DNA from: Nitriliruptoraceae bacterium
GTDB taxonomy: Bacteria > Actinomycetota > Nitriliruptoria > Nitriliruptorales > Nitriliruptoraceae
Assembly (NCBI GenBank): GCA_007117945.1
Contig: SKTN01000215.1
Coordinates: 1-17,573 of the forward strand
Length of the DNA: 17,573 bases
Direction of reading: 5' to 3'
The number at the start of each line of letters is the position of its first letter. The first letter of the stretch is position 1. Below are positions 8,027 to 13,789 of this stretch, piece after piece. The position numbers were made by a program, and so were the translations under genes. The notes beneath the pieces are model-generated. The model was not told where the DNA came from, ran no database searches, and was given only the letters and a program-made list of their open reading frames with translations.

Positions 8027-8619
8027 GCCGCGCGGCCGAGGGGGCCGCCGGGGCAGCTGCGCCCCGCAGGTTCCTGGCGCTGGGGGTCCCGTCCGTGGAG
8101 CGGCGGGCGATCGCGACCGCGACCGAGCACCTGCGCCGCAGCGACGCCCGACTCCGGGCCACCCGACCCGAGGGCTGGCACGTCACCCTGGCCTACCTCG
8201 GCGCGGTGGACGCCGCGGCGGCGGAGCAGGCCGTCGCGGTGCTGCGCACGAGCCTCGAGGGGTTCGCGCCGCGACCGGCGCCACGGCTGCGGGTGGCCGG
8301 TGCGGGCCGCTTCGGTGACCGCGTGCTGCTGCTCGAGCTGACCGACGATCCACCCCGAGCCCTGGCGGGGTTCGTCGCCTCCCTGCACAGCCGGCTGCGG
8401 GCCATCGGCTTCGACCTGCCCAGCCGGGGCTTCCGCGCCCACCTCACCCTGGCGCGCGCACGGGGACGTGACCGGGTACGCGCGGCCGACGTGGCGGCGG
8501 TCGACGTGGCGGACGTGCACTGGCGGCCGTCCGCCGTTGGCCTGTGGGCGAGCGCACCGGTGCAGCAGCCGGGGACCTACGTGGTCGAGACCGAGGTGGC
8601 CTGGCCGTCGCCGCGGTGA
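8023..8619 (+). CDS. thpR: RNA 2',3'-cyclic phosphodiesterase ThpR (2H family)
   Basis: This 2H phosphoesterase (LigT-like) opens 2',3'-cyclic phosphates at RNA ends. Its 198 residues carry the two paired HxT motifs that define the family: HVTLAYLG (H53) and HLTLARAR (H140). The N-terminus RFLALGVPS matches the first family strand. The GTG at 8023 overlaps the cinA stop as GTGA; no clear SD site precedes it, so expression probably depends on coupling to cinA. A longer frame upstream to 7888 is only cinA read in another frame. Its stop at 8617-8619 is 2 nt from the stop of the minus-strand exonuclease, the junction being the palindrome TGAGCTCA. Confidence 0.88.
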   Translation: MSRAAEGAAGAAAPRRFLALGVPSVERRAIATATEHLRRSDARLRATRPEGWHVTLAYLGAVDAAAAEQAVAVLRTSLEGFAPRPAPRLRVAGAGRFGDRVLLLELTDDPPRALAGFVASLHSRLRAIGFDLPSRGFRAHLTLARARGRDRVRAADVAAVDVADVHWRPSAVGLWASAPVQQPGTYVVETEVAWPSPR

Positions 8620-8621
8620 GC

Positions 8622-9353
8622 TCAGTCGGTGGTGGAGGCGGCGGGGTCCTGTCCCGTACCGGTACCGGTGTCCGTGCCGTGGCCGTTCCCGTGCCCGTTG
8701 CCGTTGCCGTTGCCGTTGCGGGGGACGGGTGGCGGCAGCGGGCTGCCGTCGGCGCGCAGCTGTGCGAGCAGCTCGTGGACCCGGTCGAAGACGCGCATCG
8801 CCTGCTGCGCGTCGTAGAGGGCCCCGTGGGCGCGGTCCTGGTCGTGGGGGATGCCCAGCGCCCGGCAGGTCTTGGCGAGGCTGCGGGGCGCCTCCGGGCC
8901 GGGGGAGATCAGGGGCAGGGCCAGGGTCTCGACGTCGAGGAGGTGGTGGTCCCAGGTGGGGGTGCGCTGGATCCGGGCGGCGGCCATCTCGAGGTGGCGG
9001 GCGTCGAAGTCGGGAACCGCCCCGACCAGGACCGCCTTGGTGGCGTCCTCGAGGAACAGCTCCAGCCACTCCGAGGCGGGGGAGCGGGGCTGGGGTGCGA
9101 TCCGCTCGTGGTAACGGGTCATCTCCAGCGCCGTGGCGTCGGCGCCGTCGAGGGTGTGCTCGGGGATGAAGCAGCGCTCGACCTGCCGCCCGTCCTCGAA
9201 GCGCACGATCCACGCCACCTCGGTGAGCTGGTGGCGGGCGAAGTCCAGGCCCGTGGTCTCCGTGTCGATGAACACGAAGCGGGTGCCGCTGGCCGCAGCG
9301 GCGGGGGCGGTACTCGTCGTGGGATCGGGGCGGGAGGGCTCGGCGGCGTCCAT
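8622..9353 (-). CDS. DEDDh 3'-5' exonuclease (DnaQ/epsilon-like)
   Basis: The 243 residues hold a DnaQ-like fold with all five DEDDh residues visible: D30 and E32 in FIDTETTGLD, D117 in VPDFDARHLE, and H176 and D181 in HGALYDAQ. Such proteins trim or proofread DNA or RNA 3' ends. Whether this one is a polymerase subunit or an independent nuclease cannot be told, so I give no symbol. The first ~20 residues are Pro/Ala/Thr-rich. The last ~35 are odd: alternating Gly-Asn/His/Thr (NGNGNGNGHGNGHG, then TDTGTGTG), coded by hexanucleotide repeats. The ATG at 9351-9353 is preceded by GAGG 6 nt upstream on its strand. The open frame continues to 9662, but that extension is low-complexity and crosses the stem-loop region. 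It faces thpR tail to tail and is divergent from recA. Confidence 0.88.
   Translation of the reverse strand: MDAAEPSRPDPTTSTAPAAAASGTRFVFIDTETTGLDFARHQLTEVAWIVRFEDGRQVERCFIPEHTLDGADATALEMTRYHERIAPQPRSPASEWLELFLEDATKAVLVGAVPDFDARHLEMAAARIQRTPTWDHHLLDVETLALPLISPGPEAPRSLAKTCRALGIPHDQDRAHGALYDAQQAMRVFDRVHELLAQLRADGSPLPPPVPRNGNGNGNGHGNGHGTDTGTGTGQDPAASTTD
8656..8720. repeat. Hexanucleotide-type repeats in the exonuclease 3' end
   Basis: Plus-strand reading gives GTACCGGTACCGGTG, then degenerate CCGTG-type units, then GTTGCC three times plus GTTGCG (8697-8720). On the coding minus strand this makes the Gly-Asn/Gly-Thr tail. Unit length six keeps the frame, so copy number could vary without breaking the gene. 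Confidence 0.7.
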
Positions 9354-9470
9354 GGGTGGCCTCTGCTCGCGCGCGGCCGGGGCCTGCGCTGGTGGGGGGG
9401 AGGGGGACGCTAGCCAGCCGGGGCGGGCTGCGCGGGCGACCTGCGGTGGGCGAGGGTCCCGCACAGGAGT

Positions 9471-9557
9471 GAGCCCCCGGGTGGTGGAGCCCGGGGGCTC
9501 GCGGCCGACGGGGGAACGTCGGTCCGCGGGGCCGGCGACGACGTGGAGCGTCGCGGC
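9471..9557. other. Row of three stem-loops, possible structured RNA or terminator
   Basis: Stem 1 pairs GAGCCCCCGGG (9471-9481) with CCCGGGGGCTC (9490-9500), 11 bp without mismatch. Stem 2 pairs CGCGGCCGACG (9500-9510) with CGTCGG-T-CCGCG (9517-9528), with one bulged T; it shares base 9500 with stem 1. Stem 3 pairs GCGACG (9535-9540) with CGTCGC (9549-9554), extended by GCC/GGC after a bulge. They lie between two divergent genes, where no terminator is needed for either. A leader structure, a small RNA, or chance pairing in GC-rich DNA are all possible. Confidence 0.4.
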
Positions 9558-9707
9558 CGTGGGGAGATCGTGCGCCAGCCGGTGACGGGGGAGGGCCGTC
9601 CTCCGGTCCGGTGCGCAGCACGCTACGCGCGGCAGCCCTCGGCACGGTTGCCGTGGGGTCACCGGAAGGTGAACGCCGGTGGTCGGGACGTGCAGCGCCC
9701 CGCCTCC

Positions 9708-9736
9708 TCGACCGCGAACATCCGTTCGGGTACGGT
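9708..9736 (+). promoter_or_regulatory. recA promoter
   Basis: TCGACC (9708-9713) resembles a -35 box and TACGGT (9731-9736) is a good actinobacterial -10; the spacing is 17 nt. The LexA operator fills most of the spacer, as expected for an SOS-repressed promoter. A second TACGGT occurs at 9845-9850 without a convincing -35 and could be a second start, as known for mycobacterial recA. Confidence 0.72.
9715..9728 (+). promoter_or_regulatory. LexA operator (SOS box) of recA
   Basis: CGAACATCCGTTCG has perfect CGAAC/GTTCG arms separated by 4 nt, the Gram-positive/actinobacterial LexA box form (consensus CGAACRNRYGTTCG; one central base deviates). It lies between the -35 and -10 elements, so bound LexA would block RNA polymerase. 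It implies that recA, and recX with it, are induced by DNA damage. Confidence 0.85.
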
Positions 9737-9900
9737 GGTCGCACGTGGACGGTCACCCCGCCCCGGCACCCGCAGGTGCCCGACCGGCAGGGGTGCATCC
9801 ACAGGTCGGTGCACACCCGCCACCGATGTGTCACCCCCACCCCGTACGGTGCCTCCCAGCACCCGCACCTGCTGCCCGTTCTGGACGTCTGGAGACGCTC

Positions 9901-10926
9901 GTGGAGAAGGACAAGGCCCTCGACCTGGCGCTGGCCAACATCGAGAAGCAGTTCGGCAAGGGCTCGCTGATGAAGCTCGGTGACACCGTGGGCCAGCTGG
10001 TGCCCGCGATCCCGACCGGCGCCCTCTCCCTCGACATCGCCCTCGGTGTGGGCGGATTGCCCCGCGGCCGGGTGGTGGAGATCTACGGGCCGGAGAGCAG
10101 CGGCAAGACCACCGTCGCCCTGCACGTCATCGCGGAGGCGCAGCACGCCGGGGGCATCGCCGCCTTCATCGACGCGGAGCACGCCCTGGACCCGACCTAC
10201 GCGAGCGCGCTCGGGGTGGACATCAACGAGCTGCTCGTCTCCCAGCCCGACACCGGTGAGCAGGCGTTGGAGATCGCCGACATGCTCGTGCGCTCCGGTG
10301 CGGTGGACATCATCGTCATCGACTCCGTGGCCGCCCTGACCCCGCGCGCGGAGATCGAGGGGGAGATGGGTGACAGCCACGTCGGCCTCCAGGCCCGGCT
10401 GATGTCCCAGGCACTGCGCAAGCTGTCCGGGTCGCTCAAGCGCTCCAACACCACGGCGGTCTTCATCAACCAGCTGCGCGAGAAGATCGGCGTGATGTTC
10501 GGTTCCCCTGAAACCACCCCGGGTGGGCGGGCGCTGAAGTTCTACTCCTCCGTCCGACTCGACGTCCGACGGATCGAGACGCTCAAGGACGGCACCGACG
10601 CCGTGGGCAACCGTGTGCGGGTCAAGGTGGTCAAGAACAAGGTGGCGCCACCCTTCCGCCAGGCGGAGTTCGACATCATCTACGGCGAGGGCATCTCCAA
10701 GGAGGGCTCCCTGATCGACGTCGGGGTCGAGGAGGGCATCGTCCGTAAGGCCGGTGCCTGGTACACCTACGACGGCGAGCAGCTCGGCCAGGGCAAGGAG
10801 AAGGCCCGGCTGTTCCTCCGTGAGCACCTGGACGTCGCCGCGGAGATCGAGAAGCGGGTCAAGGAGAAGCTCGGGCTCGATCCGCTGGCCGCCGAGGACG
10901 GCGTCGAGCCGATCGAGGAGGACTGA
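9901..10926 (+). CDS. recA: Recombinase RecA
   Basis: RecA forms filaments on single-stranded DNA, drives strand exchange and stimulates LexA self-cleavage. The 341 residues include Walker A GPESSGKT (63-70), a Walker B-type VIDSVAALTP, the region DSHVGLQARLMSQALRKL, and loop 2 with GSPETTPGGRALKFYSSVR, continuous with no intein. The GTG at 9901 (MEKDKALDLALANIEKQFGKGS) matches the usual N-terminus and has GGAG 6 nt upstream. The longer frame from 9679 runs through the promoter and is not used. The C-terminus is acidic (GVEPIEED), as in other RecA proteins. recX follows after 2 nt. Confidence 0.98.
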   Translation: MEKDKALDLALANIEKQFGKGSLMKLGDTVGQLVPAIPTGALSLDIALGVGGLPRGRVVEIYGPESSGKTTVALHVIAEAQHAGGIAAFIDAEHALDPTYASALGVDINELLVSQPDTGEQALEIADMLVRSGAVDIIVIDSVAALTPRAEIEGEMGDSHVGLQARLMSQALRKLSGSLKRSNTTAVFINQLREKIGVMFGSPETTPGGRALKFYSSVRLDVRRIETLKDGTDAVGNRVRVKVVKNKVAPPFRQAEFDIIYGEGISKEGSLIDVGVEEGIVRKAGAWYTYDGEQLGQGKEKARLFLREHLDVAAEIEKRVKEKLGLDPLAAEDGVEPIEED

Positions 10927-10928
10927 GC

Positions 10929-11654
10929 GTGGCTGTCGGCGACGGACCCTTCCGGGACGCCGAGGCCTGGCTGGCCGAGCGTGGCGTGCCCCGTGAACCC
11001 CTCCACGTCGCGCCGGTCGAACCGGAGGCGGGGCAGGCCCCGGCCGACGCCGGGGAGGTCGGCGCACGGGAGGCCGCGCGCGTCGCGGCCCAGTCCGAGG
11101 CGGACCAGCGCCTCGGCGCCGCCGAACGGGCTGCCGCCCCGACCGAGCCTGAGGTGACGCCGCTGGAGGACGAGGTGGCCCGCGCCGTGGCCTTCATCCG
11201 TCGCTCCACGGCCACCGCACCCCAGGCGGAGGGCCGGCTGCGCGAGAAGCTCGCTGACCGCGACCACGGCCAGCGCACCATCGACCTCGCCCTCGAGCAG
11301 GCCCGCCGGGAACGGCTGGTGGACGACGGCGCCATGGCTGCCGCCCTGGTGGAGGAGAAGCGCCGGGCCGGTCACGCACCGGCGCGCATCCGGCGGGATC
11401 TGCGCGAGCGCGGGTTCGAGGACGCGGTCCTCGACCCGGCCCTGGCGGCAGCGGAGAGCGAGGACCAGGAGGCGGCGGCCTTCGCGGTGGCGATGGAGCG
11501 TGCCACCCGCCTGACGGCGACGCCGGCGGACACCGCCTTCCGGCGGGTCCATGGGCACGTCGTCCGCCGGGGCTACCCCGATGCGCTGGCCCGCAAGGTG
11601 GCGCGTCAGGCGGTCTTCAGCACCCGCGACGGGGAGCGGGCCGCGGGTCACTGA
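10929..11654 (+). CDS. recX: Regulatory protein RecX
   Basis: RecX binds RecA filaments and limits their activity. The RecX helical repeats cover about residues 82-235; recognisable stretches are AVAFIRRSTATAPQAEGRLREKL, shown here as AEGRLREKLADR, then ARRERLVDDGAMAAALVEEK and RIRRDLRERGFED. An N-terminal extension of about 80 Ala/Glu/Pro-rich residues precedes the first repeat, making the protein (241 residues) longer than many RecX. The GTG at 10929 follows the recA stop by 2 nt and has GGAGG (10917-10921) 7 nt upstream, inside recA, so the two are translationally linked and share the SOS promoter. Confidence 0.9.
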   Translation: MAVGDGPFRDAEAWLAERGVPREPLHVAPVEPEAGQAPADAGEVGAREAARVAAQSEADQRLGAAERAAAPTEPEVTPLEDEVARAVAFIRRSTATAPQAEGRLREKLADRDHGQRTIDLALEQARRERLVDDGAMAAALVEEKRRAGHAPARIRRDLRERGFEDAVLDPALAAAESEDQEAAAFAVAMERATRLTATPADTAFRRVHGHVVRRGYPDALARKVARQAVFSTRDGERAAGH

Positions 11655-11700
11655 GCTCGCAGAGATCGACGTCAGTGGGGGGCCGGGAACGGCTGCGCGG

Positions 11701-11706
11701 TAGCCT
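11701..11706 (+). promoter_or_regulatory. Candidate -10 element (TAGCCT)
   Basis: TAGCCT fits the TAnnnT pattern and lies 39 nt before the next gene, after the recX stop. No good -35 box is seen. It may start a separate transcript for the small membrane protein at 11746. Confidence 0.25.
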
Positions 11707-11745
11707 TGAGGGACCACGGCAGCGCATCCGGAGGGTGAGGACGGC

Positions 11746-12036
11746 ATGGACCTGCTGCAGACCTGGCTGTTGATCGGTGTCCCGGTCCTGGTCGCTGTCG
11801 CCGCGATGCTGGTGGGCCGCTCCCGCATCCGTGCCCTGATCGCCTACGTGCTCCTGGCGGTCCTGGTCGCCACCTTCGTCCTGATCCCCGGTGGCGGGCC
11901 GTCGGCGGCTGCCGTGGGGATCATCGGCCTGGCGGCGGTGGCAACGGGGCGTGGGTCGCACCTGGACGATGCGCGTTCCGAGCACCACGAGGAGCGGCGC
12001 CGCTACACCGTCGCCGACCCGGGTGAGCACGCCTGA
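11746..12036 (+). CDS. Small membrane protein of unknown function, three predicted helices
   Basis: The 96 residues are not a family I can name. There are hydrophobic segments at about 4-24 (LQTWLLIGVPVLVAVAAMLV), 30-49 (ALIAYVLLAVLVATFVLIP) and 54-68 (AAAVGIIGLAAVATG), with a basic turn GRSRIR between the first two. The charged tail from about 69 contains HHEERRR and would sit on one side of the membrane. The ATG at 11746 has GAGGA 4 nt and GGAGGG 10 nt upstream. It stands 91 nt after recX and 104 nt before the Na+ symporter, on the same strand. A partnership with the transporter is only a suggestion from position. Confidence 0.75.
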   Translation: MDLLQTWLLIGVPVLVAVAAMLVGRSRIRALIAYVLLAVLVATFVLIPGGGPSAAAVGIIGLAAVATGRGSHLDDARSEHHEERRRYTVADPGEHA

Positions 12037-12086
12037 GCCGAGCGACCCACCGCCCGACCGACGGAACCCGGGTGGGCTCGGACCGC

Positions 12087-12092
12087 TAGCGT
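12087..12092 (+). promoter_or_regulatory. Candidate -10 element (TAGCGT) before the symporter
   Basis: TAGCGT fits TAnnnT and lies 48 nt before the symporter start. The sequence GGAACC (12063-12068) about 18 nt upstream is not a normal -35 but resembles ECF-sigma -35 boxes. The evidence is weak. Confidence 0.22.
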
Positions 12093-12140
12093 CGCCCTGC
12101 TGCCGGCCGGTGGCCGTGGCCGCCCGGATGGAGGTGGGTG

Positions 12141-13682
12141 GTGGAGCGGGAGCAGTGGGGCACGCGCCTGGGGTTCATCCTGGCTGCCGTCGGTTCCGCG
12201 ATCGGCCTCGGCAACATCTGGCGCTTCCCCTACGTCGCCTGGGACAGCGGGGGCGGCGCGTTCTTCATCCCCTACCTGTTCGCCCTGCTCACGGCCGGTA
12301 TCCCCCTGCTGGTGCTCGAGTACAGCCTGGGTCACCGCTTCCGTGGCAGCGCACCCCTGGTCCTGCGTCGACTCCACCCCCGGGCGGAGTGGGTCGGGTG
12401 GTGGCAGGTCGCGGTGTGTTTCGTCATCGCGAGCTACTACGCCGTGGTCATCGCGTGGGCGGCCGGCTACGCCTGGTTCTCCATCGGGACCCAGTGGGGC
12501 TCGGACCCGGAGGCCTTCTTCTTCGACGACTACCTCGCGGTCAGCGCAGCGGGCACCTTCGGCGGCTTCCGGCCGGGTGTGGTGCTGCCGCTGGTGGGGA
12601 TCTGGGCGGTGACCCTCACGGTGCTGGTCGCCGGCGTGCGCCGGGGGATCGAGCGAGCCAACCGGGTGCTGATCCCCCTGCTGGTGGCGACCTTCGTGGT
12701 GATCGTGGTGCGCGCGATCACCCTGGAGGGCGCAGCCACCGGTCTGGACGCCCTGTTCCGCCCCGACTGGGACCGCATCACCGATGCGTCGGTGTGGATC
12801 GCGGCGTACGGGCAGATCTTCTTCTCCCTGTCCATCGGCTTCGCGATCATGATCACCTACGCCAGCTACCTGCCCCGCGATGGTGACCTGACCGGCAACG
12901 CCTTCATCGCCGGGTTCTCCAACGCCTCCTTCGAACTGCTGGCCGGTATCGGGGTCTTCGCCGCGATCGGGTTCCTGGCCACCACCACCGGGGCCGGGAT
13001 CGACGAGGTCGCGCGTGACGGGATCGGGCTCGCCTTCGTGGTCTTCCCCGAGATCATCTCCCAGCTGCCCGGCCCCTCGGGGCTGTTCGGCGTGCTGTTC
13101 TTCGGCGCCCTCGTCCTGGCGGGCATCTCCTCGCTGATCTCCATCACCCAGACCACCGTGGCGGCGGTGGAGGAGAAGTTCTCCCTGCCACGGTCGCGGG
13201 CGGTGCTGCTGGCAGGAGGAGGCACGGCGCTCGTCTCGTTGGTCTACGCCACCGGCGGGGGGATCAACACCCTCGACGTCGTCGACCGCTTCATCAACAC
13301 CTTCGGGGTGGCGGCGGTCGGCCTGGTCGAGGTCGTGCTGGTGGCGTGGCTGCTGGGTGCGCTCGGCGGGATGCGCCGTCACGCTGATGCGGTGTCCGAC
13401 CTGCAGCTCGGCTGGTGGTGGACGGCCTCGCTCGCGGTGGTGACCCCCCTGGTGCTCGGCTGGATGACGGTGGACAACCTCTCGACCGAGCTCGCCGCGC
13501 CCTACGGCGGCTACCCCGCCAGCTTCCTGCTGGTGTTCGGATGGGGTCTGGTGGCGGTGGTGCTGCTCACGGCCATCGGGGTGGCACGGACCTCCTGGCC
13601 TGCCGAGGTCTCCCTCGAGCGCACCCTCAGCGCCGCTGACCGTGACCTCCCGCCCTCGTCGGGACGACAGGAGCAGCCGTGA
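12141..13682 (+). CDS. Na+-dependent NSS-family amino-acid symporter
   Basis: This is a LeuT-fold sodium symporter of the neurotransmitter:sodium symporter family (as LeuT, MhsT and the corynebacterial MetP). The signature first helix reads GSAIGLGNIWRFPY with GGGAFFIPYL after it. About 12 membrane helices can be traced across 513 residues, including unwound helix 6 (GQIFFSLSIGFAIMITYASY) and helix 8 (SSLISITQTTVAAVEE). The closing hydrophilic tail is short. Of two adjacent GTG codons I prefer 12141, where GGAGG (12130-12134) is 6 nt upstream; 12138 is possible and adds one residue. A MetS-like small subunit overlaps its stop, which favours methionine/alanine import as in MetPS, but the substrate is an inference. 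Confidence 0.92.
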   Translation: MEREQWGTRLGFILAAVGSAIGLGNIWRFPYVAWDSGGGAFFIPYLFALLTAGIPLLVLEYSLGHRFRGSAPLVLRRLHPRAEWVGWWQVAVCFVIASYYAVVIAWAAGYAWFSIGTQWGSDPEAFFFDDYLAVSAAGTFGGFRPGVVLPLVGIWAVTLTVLVAGVRRGIERANRVLIPLLVATFVVIVVRAITLEGAATGLDALFRPDWDRITDASVWIAAYGQIFFSLSIGFAIMITYASYLPRDGDLTGNAFIAGFSNASFELLAGIGVFAAIGFLATTTGAGIDEVARDGIGLAFVVFPEIISQLPGPSGLFGVLFFGALVLAGISSLISITQTTVAAVEEKFSLPRSRAVLLAGGGTALVSLVYATGGGINTLDVVDRFINTFGVAAVGLVEVVLVAWLLGALGGMRRHADAVSDLQLGWWWTASLAVVTPLVLGWMTVDNLSTELAAPYGGYPASFLLVFGWGLVAVVLLTAIGVARTSWPAEVSLERTLSAADRDLPPSSGRQEQP

Positions 13683-13789
13683 GCACCTCCGCCATCGTGA
13701 CCATGGTGATCGGGATGATCGCGATCTGGGGCGGCCTGGTAGCCAGCGTCGCCCTCACCCTGTCGCGGTCACGCGCCCGTCGGCGCTGA
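13679..13789 (+). CDS. MetS-like small subunit of methionine/alanine importer
   Basis: This 36-residue membrane peptide starts at the GTG at 13679, which overlaps the symporter stop as GTGA. AGGAG (13669-13673) is 5 nt upstream. It has one hydrophobic helix, MVIGMIAIWGGLVASVALTL (about residues 9-28), and a basic end RSRARRR. The Ser/Thr start, the IWGGLxAS core and the place directly after an NSS transporter match the MetS family (small subunit of the MetPS methionine/alanine system), in which the partner needs the small subunit for activity. It is too short for most gene finders. Its last 21 nt overlap the 3' end of the minus-strand kinase gene, and its stop codon lies in the loop of a 12-bp hairpin. 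Confidence 0.82.
   Translation: MSTSAIVTMVIGMIAIWGGLVASVALTLSRSRARRR

Larger units (their letters stand above)
9354..9900. other. Divergent intergenic region with stem-loops and recA promoter
   Basis: The 547 bases between the exonuclease start and the recA start hold no gene I can support; translations are Arg/Pro/Ala-rich. From left to right they hold the exonuclease upstream sequence, three stem-loops in a row (9471-9557), a stretch of about 150 nt without a clear feature, the SOS-controlled recA promoter (9708-9736) and a leader of about 160 nt. Confidence 0.6.

Noticed and set aside
8617..8624. TGAGCTCA at the thpR/exonuclease junction as a terminator or operator
   Set aside because: The palindrome arises simply from two TGA stop codons facing each other across GC; it is too short to act as a stem.
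9471..9530. A tRNA or a 6C-type actinobacterial small RNA
   Set aside because: There is no cloverleaf, no T-loop GTTCRA and no CCA-type end. The loops do not have the runs of six C that define the 6C motif on either strand.
9354..9662. An N-terminal extension of the exonuclease up to 9662
   Set aside because: It is low-complexity, crosses the stem-loop row, and adds nothing before the FIDTETTGLD motif; the ATG at 9353 has a reasonable SD.
9679..9900. An N-terminal extension of RecA from 9679
   Set aside because: It would translate through the promoter and LexA box and is Pro/Ala/Arg-rich; the GTG at 9901 with GGAG gives the standard RecA N-terminus.
9901..10926. An intein in RecA, as in some mycobacteria
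   Set aside because: RecA motifs are continuous and the length is normal at 341 residues.
7699..11067. A 1122-codon open frame on the minus strand across thpR, the exonuclease region, recA and recX
   Set aside because: It is antisense to strongly recognised genes, has repetitive Gly/Arg/Asp-rich composition and no domain. Such long frames are expected opposite GC-rich genes.
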